Source of the DNA: Eggerthellaceae bacterium
Lineage (GTDB): Bacteria; Actinomycetota; Coriobacteriia; Coriobacteriales; Eggerthellaceae
Length of the DNA stretch: 45,922 nt
Direction: 5' to 3'
Assembly (NCBI GenBank): GCA_017459805.1
Contig: JAFUCE010000144.1
Span: 1-45,922 of the forward strand
In this document: piece by piece, positions 31,364 through 39,782 of the stretch
How the letters are laid out: each line of letters starts with the position of its first letter
Numbering within the stretch: position 1 is the stretch's first letter
Program-made: the position numbers and the translations under genes
Notes under the pieces: model-generated
Told to the model about the DNA's origin: nothing
Seen by the model: only the letters and a program-made list of their open reading frames with translations
The model's database searches: none

Positions 31364-31819
31364 TTATTCAGTCTGCTTGGTTTGCACAGAGGCATTGCTC
31401 TTTGTTGCTGCTTGTTGTTCGTCAAGCCAGGCTTGCAAAAACAAACTTGCTGCTATCATATCGACTTTTCCGCGCATCTCGCGTTCGCTCAAGCCGCTTT
31501 CATGCAAACTACGCTTAGCCTCGGCGGAACTCAGTCGTTCATCTGTGTATTCTATAGGTAGCACTGACCTTTGTGCAATGCTTTGCGCAAGGTCTTTTGT
31601 GCGCTGTGCCTGAGCGCCCACCTTCCCTGAAAGAGATTGAGGCAAACCCGCAAGCAAAAGTTCGGGTTCCCAGTCTTGCAGGACGCGCTGCCAGGCTGTG
31701 GTGTTATCGACAATGTCGCTGGTAGAAAGAACGCAGACGGGGGTTGCCACGCGCCCCTGCGGGTCAGACACCGCAATACCAGTTCGCACCTTTCCGATAT
31801 CTAAAGCCAAGACCCGCAT
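31364..31819 (-). CDS. ruvX: Holliday junction resolvase-like RuvX (YqgF)
   Basis: RNase H-fold nuclease of 151 residues implicated in 16S rRNA 5'-end or pre-rRNA processing and possibly DNA junction cleavage. The N-terminus RVLALDIGKVRTGIAVSD holds the first catalytic Asp. GLPQSLSGKVGAQAQRT and a second acidic site in YTDERLSSAEA are conserved. Length is normal. It lies 35 bases after alaS and 17 before mltG. Confidence 0.95.
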   Translation of the reverse strand: MRVLALDIGKVRTGIAVSDPQGRVATPVCVLSTSDIVDNTTAWQRVLQDWEPELLLAGLPQSLSGKVGAQAQRTKDLAQSIAQRSVLPIEYTDERLSSAEAKRSLHESGLSEREMRGKVDMIAASLFLQAWLDEQQAATKSNASVQTKQTE

Positions 31820-31854
31820 GTTGCAAAACCCTTGCTGGTGTACACCCTGGGTGC

Positions 31855-34494
31855 TTACAAGAGAAGTTGCCGCGCGGCATCAAGGGCGGCTTCAAGGCCA
31901 CTGGCATCCTTACCGCCAGCCTGGGCCATGGCAGGCTTTCCGCCACCGCCACCTTTGATGTGCCCAGAAATCTGCTTGATAAGATCGCCCGCATTAAAGC
32001 CTGCCGCAACCGCGTCGTCGGATGCTGCAGCCATCAGAAGCGGAGTCCCTTCATTGTCGCAGCCAAGCACGATGGCCGAAGGACCAGCCGTGCGTGAGCG
32101 AGCGATGTCCCACACGTTGCGCAGGGCACCGGCGTCCATGTCGTCCACGCGCACGACATAAAGGGTGTAGCCGGCAGGAGCCTGAAGTGCGTTAGCTTCA
32201 AGGATTTCTTGCAGGTTGGTAGCCATGGCGCTTTGCTTTGCACGCTTTGCCATAGCCTGCATTTCCTTCATGTTGGCCAAGTTGTGTACCGTGCGCTCCT
32301 TCACATCGGTCAGAGGCACGCCAAGTTCGTCGGCCGTTTCGCGCAATTCGCGCTGAAGACCGTTTATGTAATCAAGCGCATCAAAGCTGGTCACCGCTTC
32401 AATACGACGCTGATTTGCACCAATACTCGACTCAGAAATTATCTTTACGAAACCAATTTCAGCGGTGCTATTAACGTGGGTGCCACCGCAGAGTTCCTTG
32501 GAAAATTCGTCCATGTCAATAACGCGCACGGTGTCGCCGTACTTTTCGCCAAAAAGTGCCGTCACGCCTGCAGCGCGGGCTTCGTTCAGGCTGGTTTCAT
32601 ACACCGAAACAGGATGGTTTTCCATAATGCGCTGGTTGGCCAAGGCTTCAATCTGGTCAAGCTGTTCACGGCTGACCGCTTCGAAGTGTGAAAAGTCAAA
32701 GCGGAGGCGGTCGGGTGCCACCAAACTACCCGCCTGCTTCACGTGGCTGCCCAGCACTTCGCGCAAGGCCCAGTGCACTATATGCGTGGCGCTGTGGTTG
32801 CGCTTGATGCGTTCGCGACGGAGCACGTCGATTTCTGCCGTGGCAGCTGCACCCAGGCCAACACTTCCTTCGAGCATGCGAACCTGATGCGCCACCAGGC
32901 CCGGTTCGGGCTCCTTCGTGTCCAGCACTTCGGCCTTCCAGCCATCACCAGTGATGGTTCCCACATCACCCACCTGTCCGCCTTTTTCGGCATAGAAGGG
33001 TGTCTTATCGAGCACGATGGAGCCTTCCCCACCCGCTTCAAGGCTTTCAACGGGAGCGCCGTCAGCAAGGAGCGCCAGTACGGTCGCTTCGCTTGCCACT
33101 TCGGTATAGCCCGTAAATTCAGTTGCGCCCACTTCTTCAAGCACGGCAGACATGGTGCCGTCGAAGGTGGACCAGGCTGCTTCAGAGTCGTCCTGGGTGG
33201 CGGCACGAGCACGCGTACGCTGCTCGGTCATGCAGGCGTCGAATTCATCGATATCAACTTCGATTCCCTGCTCCGCGCAAATCTCCTGCGTCACTTCCAG
33301 CGGGAAGCCATAGGTGTCGTGCAGGGTAAAGGCTGTCTCGCCTGAAAGCTGCTTTCCCTCCAGTTTTTCCAGGGCGTCTTCCAAGTATTCGCGCCCTTTA
33401 ACAAGCGTTAGGTTAAAGCGATCCTCTTCGGCATGAACCGCCTTACGGATAAAGTCGGCGTTTTCTGTGAGTTCAGGATACACGGGCCCCATGACGTCAA
33501 TAATGCTGTCGACGAACTGGTTCATGAACAAACCCTCAGCACCTAAAAGGTTGCCTTTGAAGACCGCACGACGCAGCAGGCGGCGCACCACATATTCGCG
33601 GCCTTCATTGCCCGGCAAAATGCCGTCGCCCAACATGAAGGTCACACTGCGGGCATGGTCGGCCATAACGCGCAAGGCCATATCGTCCTTTTCGTTGGCA
33701 CCATATTTCTTGCCCGTAATGTGTTCGCCCACTTCGATGAGACCGTGGAGTACGTCGGTGTCGAAATTAGACGTGACGCCTTGCATAATGGCGGCCATGC
33801 GCTCCAAACCCATACCCGTGTCTATATTCTTTTTGGGCAAAGGGAGCAAGGTGCCATCTTCTTGGCTGTCGTACTGGGTAAACACCAGATTCCAGTATTC
33901 CAGGAAGCGGTCGCAGTCGCAGCCAGGTGCGCATTCGGGGCGCCCGCAGCCTACGTCTTCGCCCTGGTCATAATAGATTTCCGAACAGGGACCACAGGGG
34001 CCCGTAGGGCCTGCACGCCAGAAGTTGTCGTCTTCGCCCAGGCGTGTGATATGGCTCGGGTCAACGCCAAGGCCCTTCCAGATTTCGATGGTTTCGTCGT
34101 CGTCTTCAAACACGGTGAAATAGAGTTTTTCAAACGGAAGTTTGAGCACGTCCACGGAATATTCGAGAGCCCACTTGCACATCTCTTCCTTGAAGTATTC
34201 ACCAAAGGCAAAGTTGCCCAACATTTCGAAAAAGCTTAAGTGACGCCCATCAGTACCAATGATGTCGATGTCGTTGGTGCGCACGCATTTCTGCACGGTA
34301 GTCGTGCCAATATAGGGTGCCTCCAAGTGTTTTTGCTGGAGGAAGTATGGCTTGAACTGCACCATACCCGCGCTTGTTAGGAGCATGGATGGGTCGTCTG
34401 GCACCAGGCTTGACGAAGGCCAACGCTGGCAGCCCTTTTCCTCGAAGAACTTGAGGAAGCTTTCACGAATTTCGGCGGTTGTCATGTACTGCAT
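31855..34494 (-). CDS. alaS: Alanyl-tRNA synthetase
   Basis: Class II synthetase charging tRNA-Ala. The 879-residue protein has the usual order: aminoacylation domain (1-about 240, with TSAGMVQFKPYFL and motif region NFAFGEYFKEE), tRNA-recognition part, the editing domain with the zinc motif HSATHIVHWALRE and ELCGGTHVNSTAEIG, and a C-terminal DHHA1 domain with VLGCDNEGTPLLMA and GHIKGGGGGKPAMAQAGG. All key editing histidine and cysteine residues are present, so mischarged Ser and Gly would be removed. It begins the conserved alaS-ruvX-mltG block. A hairpin lies between it and the upstream DUF948-type gene. Confidence 0.98.
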   Translation of the reverse strand: MQYMTTAEIRESFLKFFEEKGCQRWPSSSLVPDDPSMLLTSAGMVQFKPYFLQQKHLEAPYIGTTTVQKCVRTNDIDIIGTDGRHLSFFEMLGNFAFGEYFKEEMCKWALEYSVDVLKLPFEKLYFTVFEDDDETIEIWKGLGVDPSHITRLGEDDNFWRAGPTGPCGPCSEIYYDQGEDVGCGRPECAPGCDCDRFLEYWNLVFTQYDSQEDGTLLPLPKKNIDTGMGLERMAAIMQGVTSNFDTDVLHGLIEVGEHITGKKYGANEKDDMALRVMADHARSVTFMLGDGILPGNEGREYVVRRLLRRAVFKGNLLGAEGLFMNQFVDSIIDVMGPVYPELTENADFIRKAVHAEEDRFNLTLVKGREYLEDALEKLEGKQLSGETAFTLHDTYGFPLEVTQEICAEQGIEVDIDEFDACMTEQRTRARAATQDDSEAAWSTFDGTMSAVLEEVGATEFTGYTEVASEATVLALLADGAPVESLEAGGEGSIVLDKTPFYAEKGGQVGDVGTITGDGWKAEVLDTKEPEPGLVAHQVRMLEGSVGLGAAATAEIDVLRRERIKRNHSATHIVHWALREVLGSHVKQAGSLVAPDRLRFDFSHFEAVSREQLDQIEALANQRIMENHPVSVYETSLNEARAAGVTALFGEKYGDTVRVIDMDEFSKELCGGTHVNSTAEIGFVKIISESSIGANQRRIEAVTSFDALDYINGLQRELRETADELGVPLTDVKERTVHNLANMKEMQAMAKRAKQSAMATNLQEILEANALQAPAGYTLYVVRVDDMDAGALRNVWDIARSRTAGPSAIVLGCDNEGTPLLMAAASDDAVAAGFNAGDLIKQISGHIKGGGGGKPAMAQAGGKDASGLEAALDAARQLLL

Positions 34495-34523
34495 GTATAT
34501 GTCCTTTTGCTTCTTACAGTAAA

Positions 34524-34548
34524 CGGGGTGCCATGTGCCAGCACCCCG
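34524..34548 (-). terminator. Hairpin between DUF948-type gene and alaS
   Basis: CGGGGTGC and GCACCCCG (minus strand, 34548-34541 and 34531-34524) form an eight-pair stem with a nine-base loop, followed by TTTACTGT. It starts about 30 bases after the upstream stop codon. The U tract is short, so it may only partly stop transcription before alaS. Confidence 0.6.
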
Positions 34549-34576
34549 CCAAAACTACTTAGTGGGATGGTTACGT

Positions 34577-36127
34577 TTACTGCTGTGCTGCTCCGTCATT
34601 TGTTTGGTCAAGTTTATTGGCAATGCGCGCTTTGGCTGCAGCAAGGGCGGCATCAACAGCCGACATTGTTTCGCCCGCAGCACCTTCAACGGCCTCTACC
34701 GCATCCGTTGCGGCATGGGCTGCCTTTTCGGCTGCTACTTCGAGGCCCGAACCGGCGGCGAAAGCCGACACTGCATCGGCCGGTGCTTCAACAAAAGCGC
34801 CGGATGCTTTGCTTTCATCAGCTGCAAACGATGCCGCAAGCTGGTCGGCAATGCTCGCAGGATCTTCAACGCGAGCGCTTCCGGGCGCCGGAACCGCCTC
34901 CTCTGCTTGGACAACGCCGAAATCAGGCACGAGATTGGCCGCCGCTTCAACCGTTTCTTCAACGGCGCCCGCAGCAGCATCCGCCTGTGCAGCAACTTCA
35001 GCATCGAGTGCTGCAGCAACTTCAGGAGCGGTGGTCGTAAATTCGGGTGCAGGAGCCACTTCGGTCTCGGGAACCACAATGCTGTCCAGCAAGCCATCAA
35101 GGGCTGCAACATCAACATTGCCTGCATCGGGCGTGGTTGCTACGTCGGCAGGCTTGGTGGCAAACAGGTCGGAAAAGTCAACGGGGGCTGCTTCGGCGCC
35201 ATCTTGGACGGCGGGAATTTCGCCCGTTGTCTGCTCATTAAAATTAAGTTCGCCCAAGTCGGCGGTGATTTCATTTTCAGAGGCAGCTTCCACACCTGCA
35301 GCAAAACCAGCTTCGAGTTCAGCTGCTGCCGTTTCAAGTTCAGCCGCCGCTTCAACCGCTGCTGCCGTTTCGAGTTCAGCCGCCGCTTCAACCGCAGCCG
35401 CAGCTTCGAGCTCGGCCGCCGCTTCAAGTTCGGCCGCCGCTTCAACCGCTGCTGCAGCTTCGAGCTCAGATGCTACCGCTGGAACGTCGGGCACAGCAAC
35501 CTTGGTCGCAACCGCAGCAGCAGGAGCAGCATAGGTGTAGTAACGCTGACCTTCAGCCTGTTCAGCGTCTGCAGCAGGAGTAGCGCCCTCCGCTTCTAGG
35601 GCTTCGGTACCAACTTCAAGGTCGAAGCCAGAAAGATCGGGCTCGCGAAGACCTTCTCCTTCACTCGTGGCCGCTTCGCCCTCGCCTTTGACATGGGCAC
35701 CCGCAGCAAGGCGTGCAGATTCGTCAGAGGCGCGCGAAGGAGAAAAGACCTTGCGCACCTTGTTTGTTACATTCGTAACTGCCTTAATTGGTGCCTGCGT
35801 TACCGAATCAATCGCGTTGGTAGCATTAGTTACGCTCCCAGAAATTTCACCAACGTTTTCGAGAATAGTGTCAACACGCATAAGTTCAAGGTTTGCAGCA
35901 TCTACCGTAAGCGAAATGCGCTCCACCAAGGGGTCAACGCGCTCCATGGCAGGCCCAAGCTCCTTGGTAATGTGTTCAACGTTTTTAAGCGTTGGCTGCA
36001 AGTTATCAAGCGTCGCGCGCGCAGATTTAAGCGTACGAATAAGCTCGACAAGCAAGAACACAAGGGCAATACCCACCACGACAAACACGGCGATAAGAAG
36101 GATATTGAGGATTGATGCGGCATCCAT
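34577..36127 (-). CDS. DUF948-type membrane protein with Ala/Glu-rich repeats
   Basis: Protein of 516 residues. Residues 6-28 form one membrane span (ILNILLIAVFVVVGIALVFLL). A DUF948-like coiled-coil region follows (about 30-130) with the pattern LKNVEHITKELGPAMERVDPLV. A variable Ala/Glu-rich part (about 200-300) contains repeats such as AAELEAAAAVEAA and AAAELETAAAVEAAAELE in short form, and the rest is acidic and alanine-rich. The upstream AGGGAG at a good distance supports the ATG. Members are found next to alaS in many Gram-positives and may be envelope-associated. The repeated DNA makes the region length-variable. The role is unknown. Confidence 0.75.
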   Translation of the reverse strand: MDAASILNILLIAVFVVVGIALVFLLVELIRTLKSARATLDNLQPTLKNVEHITKELGPAMERVDPLVERISLTVDAANLELMRVDTILENVGEISGSVTNATNAIDSVTQAPIKAVTNVTNKVRKVFSPSRASDESARLAAGAHVKGEGEAATSEGEGLREPDLSGFDLEVGTEALEAEGATPAADAEQAEGQRYYTYAAPAAAVATKVAVPDVPAVASELEAAAAVEAAAELEAAAELEAAAAVEAAAELETAAAVEAAAELETAAAELEAGFAAGVEAASENEITADLGELNFNEQTTGEIPAVQDGAEAAPVDFSDLFATKPADVATTPDAGNVDVAALDGLLDSIVVPETEVAPAPEFTTTAPEVAAALDAEVAAQADAAAGAVEETVEAAANLVPDFGVVQAEEAVPAPGSARVEDPASIADQLAASFAADESKASGAFVEAPADAVSAFAAGSGLEVAAEKAAHAATDAVEAVEGAAGETMSAVDAALAAAKARIANKLDQTNDGAAQQ

Positions 36128-36295
36128 GTAAAGCTCCCTTCGAAAAGCTTATATACGAACTAAATATACTACCACGTAAACAAGAGTTTTATAGTGCAAG
36201 ATAGGCATTTTCACGATAGGTTCCCAGGAGTGCATACAAAAGGCATAGTACAGGCATCGCGGGAAGCTCTTGTTATCCGTATTAAAGATTGCGCA
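36128..36295. other. Intergenic stretch with no recognised element
   Basis: AT-rich spacer between the DUF948-type gene and the structured RNA candidate. I see no open frame with a ribosome site and no clear promoter pair for the downstream minus-strand gene. Confidence 0.5.
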
Positions 36296-36466
36296 TAAAT
36301 AAAACTCCACCCACCGCTCTAGGATGAACCCACCTCAGAAAGGTGGGTGCTCGCAGCCTGCTTCCTAGCTTTCGTATCAACGGATACGAATCCCTATTTT
36401 ACATGCAATGTAGAGCTCCCCTATAAAATGCATCGGTCCATCGCAATATAAGCGGAGGTGGAGCTA
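36296..36466 (-). ncRNA. Structured small RNA candidate, 6S RNA-like
   Basis: A stand-alone element of about 170 nt. Its 5' end (36465-36452) and 3' end (36303-36317) form a closing stem of 14 pairs (two G-T wobbles plus one bulged base), including CTCCACC with GGTGGAG. Inside are hairpin ACCCACCT/AGGTGGGT (36341-36348 with 36328-36335) enclosed by CTAGG/CCTAG, an eight-pair TTCGTATC/GATACGAA hairpin (36371-36390), and an eight-pair ATTTTATA/TGTAAAAT helix with an 18-base loop. A U-rich tail TTTTATTTAT follows. The ACCCACC...GGTGGGTTCA hairpin on the 3' side and the size resemble 6S RNA, but the internal branches do not match a simple 6S rod. The RNA call is moderate and the 6S identity weaker. 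Confidence 0.5.
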
Positions 36467-36472
36467 CTTGCG

Positions 36473-36478
36473 AGTATA
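36473..36478 (-). promoter_or_regulatory. -10 box of the small RNA
   Basis: TATACT on the minus strand, with its last base seven positions before 36466, exactly where the closing stem begins. Five of six positions match consensus. No strong -35 is present at 17 bases. Confidence 0.55.
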
Positions 36479-36565
36479 AAACACCCCGCATATAAATTGC
36501 AGTCTTGATTTTCTTGAGACTTAAGAGTATAGATGCGCACATTGCCAAACTAAGGCACGAAGAAA

Positions 36566-37636
36566 ATGCCTGTTAGCGGTATAATAAAGTGTTGTGCGCA
36601 AATGCCGCATCATCTGCGTTTTTGCGCTGTGGAAGTTCTGCGCGAACACGAGGTTAAAACGAAAGCACAACGCGAACAGAGCATATGTCGGAGCATGCTG
36701 GGTCTTCTATTGGCTACCGTATGCACCCTCTGCACCGCTTTCCTTTTGTTTGGGTGCGCATCTAGTCCTGCACCAACGCCTGCTTCGCAGCCAACCGACA
36801 ATGAAACACCAACCGCAAGCGGAGTAAACACGGGTTACGCCGCTGAGTTCCATGATGCAGAATTCAACCCCGGTGCTGCCGAAACCGATGGCGTGAACTA
36901 TATCGACCTTAGCCACACCCAAGATGGCTATATTGGGGCGGCTTCAGAGAACGATAACCGGCTAAAACTACAGGTCACTCAGGGTGATATGAGCTACAAC
37001 TACGACCTCCCGAACACGGGAGAGCCCATCATTGTTCCCGTAAACATGGGTAACGGCAACTATGCAGTTCGCATCATGCAAAACACCACGGGTGATCGCT
37101 ATATTGAACTATTTTCAGCTACAGCCGATATAAGCCTCAGCGACGAACTCGCACCTTTTGTGCGCCCCAATGTCTTTTGCAACTATTCGCGCACCAGCGC
37201 AAGCACTCAACTTGCCAGCGAACTGTGCGCAAACGCCGCAAACGAAAGTGAAGCCTTCGATGCTGTCTACGAATACATTGTCAACAACATCAGCTATGAC
37301 TATGAAAAAGCGGCTCAGCTTGCTACGGTTACAGGCTATATCCCCAACCCCGATGAAACGCTTGAAAGCGGGTCAGGCATTTGCTTTGACTATGCATCCC
37401 TTGCGGCGGCCATGCTTCGTAGTCAAGGAATTCCTACAAAAATACTCACTGGCTACGTTTCTCCTGATAATGTTTACCATGCTTGGGATATGATATACAT
37501 CAACGGTTCATGGGCTTCTTTGCATATAAGTGCACAACCAGGCCGATGGGCGCGTGCCGATTTGACTTTCGCTGCCAACGGTGCAGCGGATATAATAGGC
37601 GATGGTTCTGCGTATGCGGATCGTTATACGTATTAG
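36566..37636 (+). CDS. Transglutaminase-like lipoprotein
   Basis: Protein of up to 356 residues. A hydrophobic stretch (45-62) ends in the lipobox LLFGC with Cys64, so it is probably a lipoprotein. The C-terminal domain (about 215-330) has the transglutaminase-like fold: Cys273 in GSGICFDYASLAAAML and His305 in YHAWDMIY. The third position, usually Asp in a D-P/T context, reads WASLHIS (His320), so activity is uncertain. The start is unsure: ATG 36566 has a weak AAGG ten bases ahead, but a TATAAT at 36580-36585 would exclude it from a transcript and favour ATG 36602 or later. It ends 15 bases before the PilC-like gene, whose job it may share at the cell surface. Confidence 0.75.
   Translation: MPVSGIIKCCAQMPHHLRFCAVEVLREHEVKTKAQREQSICRSMLGLLLATVCTLCTAFLLFGCASSPAPTPASQPTDNETPTASGVNTGYAAEFHDAEFNPGAAETDGVNYIDLSHTQDGYIGAASENDNRLKLQVTQGDMSYNYDLPNTGEPIIVPVNMGNGNYAVRIMQNTTGDRYIELFSATADISLSDELAPFVRPNVFCNYSRTSASTQLASELCANAANESEAFDAVYEYIVNNISYDYEKAAQLATVTGYIPNPDETLESGSGICFDYASLAAAMLRSQGIPTKILTGYVSPDNVYHAWDMIYINGSWASLHISAQPGRWARADLTFAANGAADIIGDGSAYADRYTY
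36580..36585 (+). promoter_or_regulatory. Candidate -10 box for the pilus-like locus
   Basis: A perfect TATAAT on the plus strand, but with a poor -35 (ACGAAG) at 17 bases. If used, transcription would begin near 36592, and the transglutaminase-like gene would then have to start at or after 36602. Confidence 0.35.
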
Positions 37637-37651
37637 TGTAGGAGGATGTAC

Positions 37652-38704
37652 GTGGCACGGAAGAATATGGAAAGCGGTGCAGTAAGCGTTTTCTGCGAAA
37701 GTATTGCAGTCATGCTTGGTGCAGGCATCCAGACCGAAGATGCACTCGGTTTGCTTTCGGAAAACACCAATGATGCTGCATTTCAAAGCACCTGCGATGG
37801 TGTTTACCGCGGCTTGATTGAGCAAAAACCCTTAGCGGATGCCATGGAAGCAACGGGGACCTTCCCCGCCTTTGCCATTGACATGGTGCGCACCGGCGAA
37901 AACTCTGGACGCCTTGAAGCGACCTTGTCGTCTTTGGCGCGCTACTATAACGAAGAGGACAGGCTTATTTCGAAGCTGCACTCCTCCATTGTGTACCCGG
38001 TAGCGCTGTTTGCCCTGATGAGCATCATCCTCCTGTTTACGCTCATCGTCATTATTCCAATCTTTATGGACACCTACACCAAAGTTTCTGGCGGCCTGGG
38101 CACGGGGCCCTACACCTTTGTCGCGGCGTCGCTGGTTATTGGCTGGATTGCATTTGTGCTGGCGCTTTTGGGCACCATTTTCACCTTTGCGATTGCCAAC
38201 ATGACACGCTCGCAAAAGAACCTACGCGGGCTTGAAAAAATGCTCGAAAAGCTACCCTTCACGCGCGAAGCTGCCAAACAGTTGGCCCTTTCGCGCTTTA
38301 CTTCGGTGCTCACTTCCTACGCCGCTATTGGTGCGCCAAACGATGTTGCGCTTGAAGAAGCTGCCAAAACGGTAGACAGCGCGCAGCTACGCACGAAGCT
38401 GGACGCGGCAGTGGCCCAAATGCAAGACCCCGCCAACCCCAAGTCGCTTTCACGTGCCTTGGGCGACAACGACATCTATGGCCCGGTGTACACCCGCATG
38501 ATGACGGTGGGCGACACCAGCGGCAACTTGGAAGAAATTCTTGACTCCATGAGCAACACCTTCTTCGAAGATGCTCTTATTCAGATGGACGAAAGCATGG
38601 ACCGTATTGAGCCTGCTCTTGCAGCGTTTTTGACGATTACCGTGGGCGCTACGCTTATTGCGGTTATGGTCCCGCTTATCGGTATTTTAGGCTCGATTGG
38701 CTAA
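37652..38704 (+). CDS. PilC/GspF-like platform protein
   Basis: Type II secretion/type IV pilus inner-membrane platform protein of 350 residues. Two GspF domains are visible: the first (about 5-125) with MLGAGIQTEDALGLL and MVRTGENSGRLEATLSSLARYY, then a second copy (about 210-325) with YAAIGAPNDVALEEAA and MMTVGDTSGNLEEILDSM. Three hydrophobic spans (about 120-145, 155-185 and 325-348) embed it. I choose GTG 37652, which has GGAGG six bases ahead; an ATG at 37646 overlaps that site. It should hold the base of a pilus or pseudopilus and couple to a cytoplasmic ATPase, here most likely the PilT-like protein at the end of the same operon. Confidence 0.92.
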   Translation: MARKNMESGAVSVFCESIAVMLGAGIQTEDALGLLSENTNDAAFQSTCDGVYRGLIEQKPLADAMEATGTFPAFAIDMVRTGENSGRLEATLSSLARYYNEEDRLISKLHSSIVYPVALFALMSIILLFTLIVIIPIFMDTYTKVSGGLGTGPYTFVAASLVIGWIAFVLALLGTIFTFAIANMTRSQKNLRGLEKMLEKLPFTREAAKQLALSRFTSVLTSYAAIGAPNDVALEEAAKTVDSAQLRTKLDAAVAQMQDPANPKSLSRALGDNDIYGPVYTRMMTVGDTSGNLEEILDSMSNTFFEDALIQMDESMDRIEPALAAFLTITVGATLIAVMVPLIGILGSIG

Positions 38705-38742
38705 GGCAGGCGTAAGCAAGCTTCAGGGGTAAAAGGCAAGGC

Positions 38743-39069
38743 ATGTACCATCCGGAATCAACAGATCAAATTCGCCGTCGCCAGCAAAGCTGGGTGCGCA
38801 TTATCGTAATTGTTGCTATCGCTATTGTTTTGGGCACCCTGGCATTTATTGGCGCGCGCGATGCGGTACGTGAACAGGGCGCGCTTTCCATGCGCACGGC
38901 CATTCTGGAGCACGCAAAACAATGCTGCGCCGTGGAAGGTGCTTACCCGAAGTCAATCAACTATTTGGTCGACCATTACGGTTTAGTTATCAACGACAAA
39001 GACTACGTTATCAGCTACGAATGCTATGCGGACAATGTTGTTCCAAGCGTGGCGGTGGTGCCTAAGTGA
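38743..39069 (+). CDS. Small membrane-anchored pseudopilin-like protein
   Basis: Protein of 108 residues. A positively charged start (to about residue 17) is followed by a single hydrophobic helix (18-38, WVRIIVIVAIAIVLGTLAF) and a small globular part. The globular half resembles the C-terminal part of ComGC/GspG-like pseudopilins: CAVEGAYPKSINYLVDHYGL (61-80) followed by a beta-like end. No GFxxxE prepilin peptidase site is present. It lies 38 bases after pilC and overlaps the next gene by four bases, so it belongs to the same machine. Likely a minor pilin or an assembly factor; its identity is inferred from context. Confidence 0.7.
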   Translation: MYHPESTDQIRRRQQSWVRIIVIVAIAIVLGTLAFIGARDAVREQGALSMRTAILEHAKQCCAVEGAYPKSINYLVDHYGLVINDKDYVISYECYADNVVPSVAVVPK

Positions 39070-39782
39070 ACAACAATGCGGTAAATATTTCCCTCACCCG
39101 CCTGCGTGAATATGAACGTGGCCACAGCCGCAATTATTTCGTTATTTTCGAAATTGCGCTCTTCATTATTATTGTGGGCTTGCTCATGTTCACCTTAGGT
39201 TCAGGGGTAAATGTATACCGCAACATTTCCGACCAGCGCTGGAATGACGAACAAAGCCGCACGGGGCTTACCCTTATCGCGAACAGCGTGCACATTACCG
39301 ACACCATTGATGCCGTCGGTGTTGGTGTGGGTCCTGAAGGCCAGGCACTCGTACTTACCGAACTCTTCTCAACCGGTGCGTACGAAACGCGCATTTATTT
39401 GCATGAGGGCAACATTGTTGAAGAATACGCCATGGCTGGCACGCCCTACACACCTGAGCGTGCTACCCCCTTGGTGGAAAGCGACTTCTTCGATTTTTCG
39501 TATTCGAATAATTTGCTCACCGTCAATTCTGCGCACGGTAGCGAAAAGATTATGCTTCACAGCGTGCGCAAGTCTGGCACGGGCACCTTGCTGAGTGAGC
39601 AGCGCGCCGCTGAAGCTAGCGGCAGCAGTAGTGCTGAATCTAGCGTGGTTGAAGCAGAAGCCGCCAGCAGCACCGCAGCTGAAGCCATATCCGACGAAGC
39701 AAGTTCGGCGGATGCAGCCGCAGGCGACGCCGCTACGCCCGACAGCACAAGCAGTACTGAAGAAGGTGATGAACGTGGCTAA
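39066..39782 (+). CDS. DUF4860-like membrane protein with Ser/Ala/Glu-rich tail
   Basis: Protein of 238 residues. One membrane span near the start (about 27-46, VIFEIALFIIIVGLLMF) is followed by an extracytoplasmic domain (about 50-170). This part resembles DUF4860 (QSRTGLTLIANSVH, LVLTELFSTGAYETRIY, GNIVEEYAM), a family found with type IV-pilus-like clusters of Firmicutes and Actinobacteria. A low-complexity Ser/Ala/Glu tail (about 180-238) follows. The start ATG or GTG overlaps the upstream stop by four bases. It probably serves as a minor pseudopilin or surface part of the apparatus. No cleavage motif for prepilin peptidase is seen. Confidence 0.75.
   Translation: MNNNAVNISLTRLREYERGHSRNYFVIFEIALFIIIVGLLMFTLGSGVNVYRNISDQRWNDEQSRTGLTLIANSVHITDTIDAVGVGVGPEGQALVLTELFSTGAYETRIYLHEGNIVEEYAMAGTPYTPERATPLVESDFFDFSYSNNLLTVNSAHGSEKIMLHSVRKSGTGTLLSEQRAAEASGSSSAESSVVEAEAASSTAAEAISDEASSADAAAGDAATPDSTSSTEEGDERG

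Noticed and set aside
34617-35534. 305-residue plus-strand Ala/Ser-rich reading frame opposite the DUF948-type gene
   Set aside because: It is the mirror of the low-complexity Ala/Glu region. It has no ribosome site and a composition expected from antisense GC-rich repeats.
36296-36466. SRP (4.5S) RNA or tmRNA as the structured element
   Set aside because: A GGAAGCAG string recalls SRP RNA, but the conserved tetraloop helix is absent. No SsrA tag frame or tRNA-like ends are present for tmRNA.
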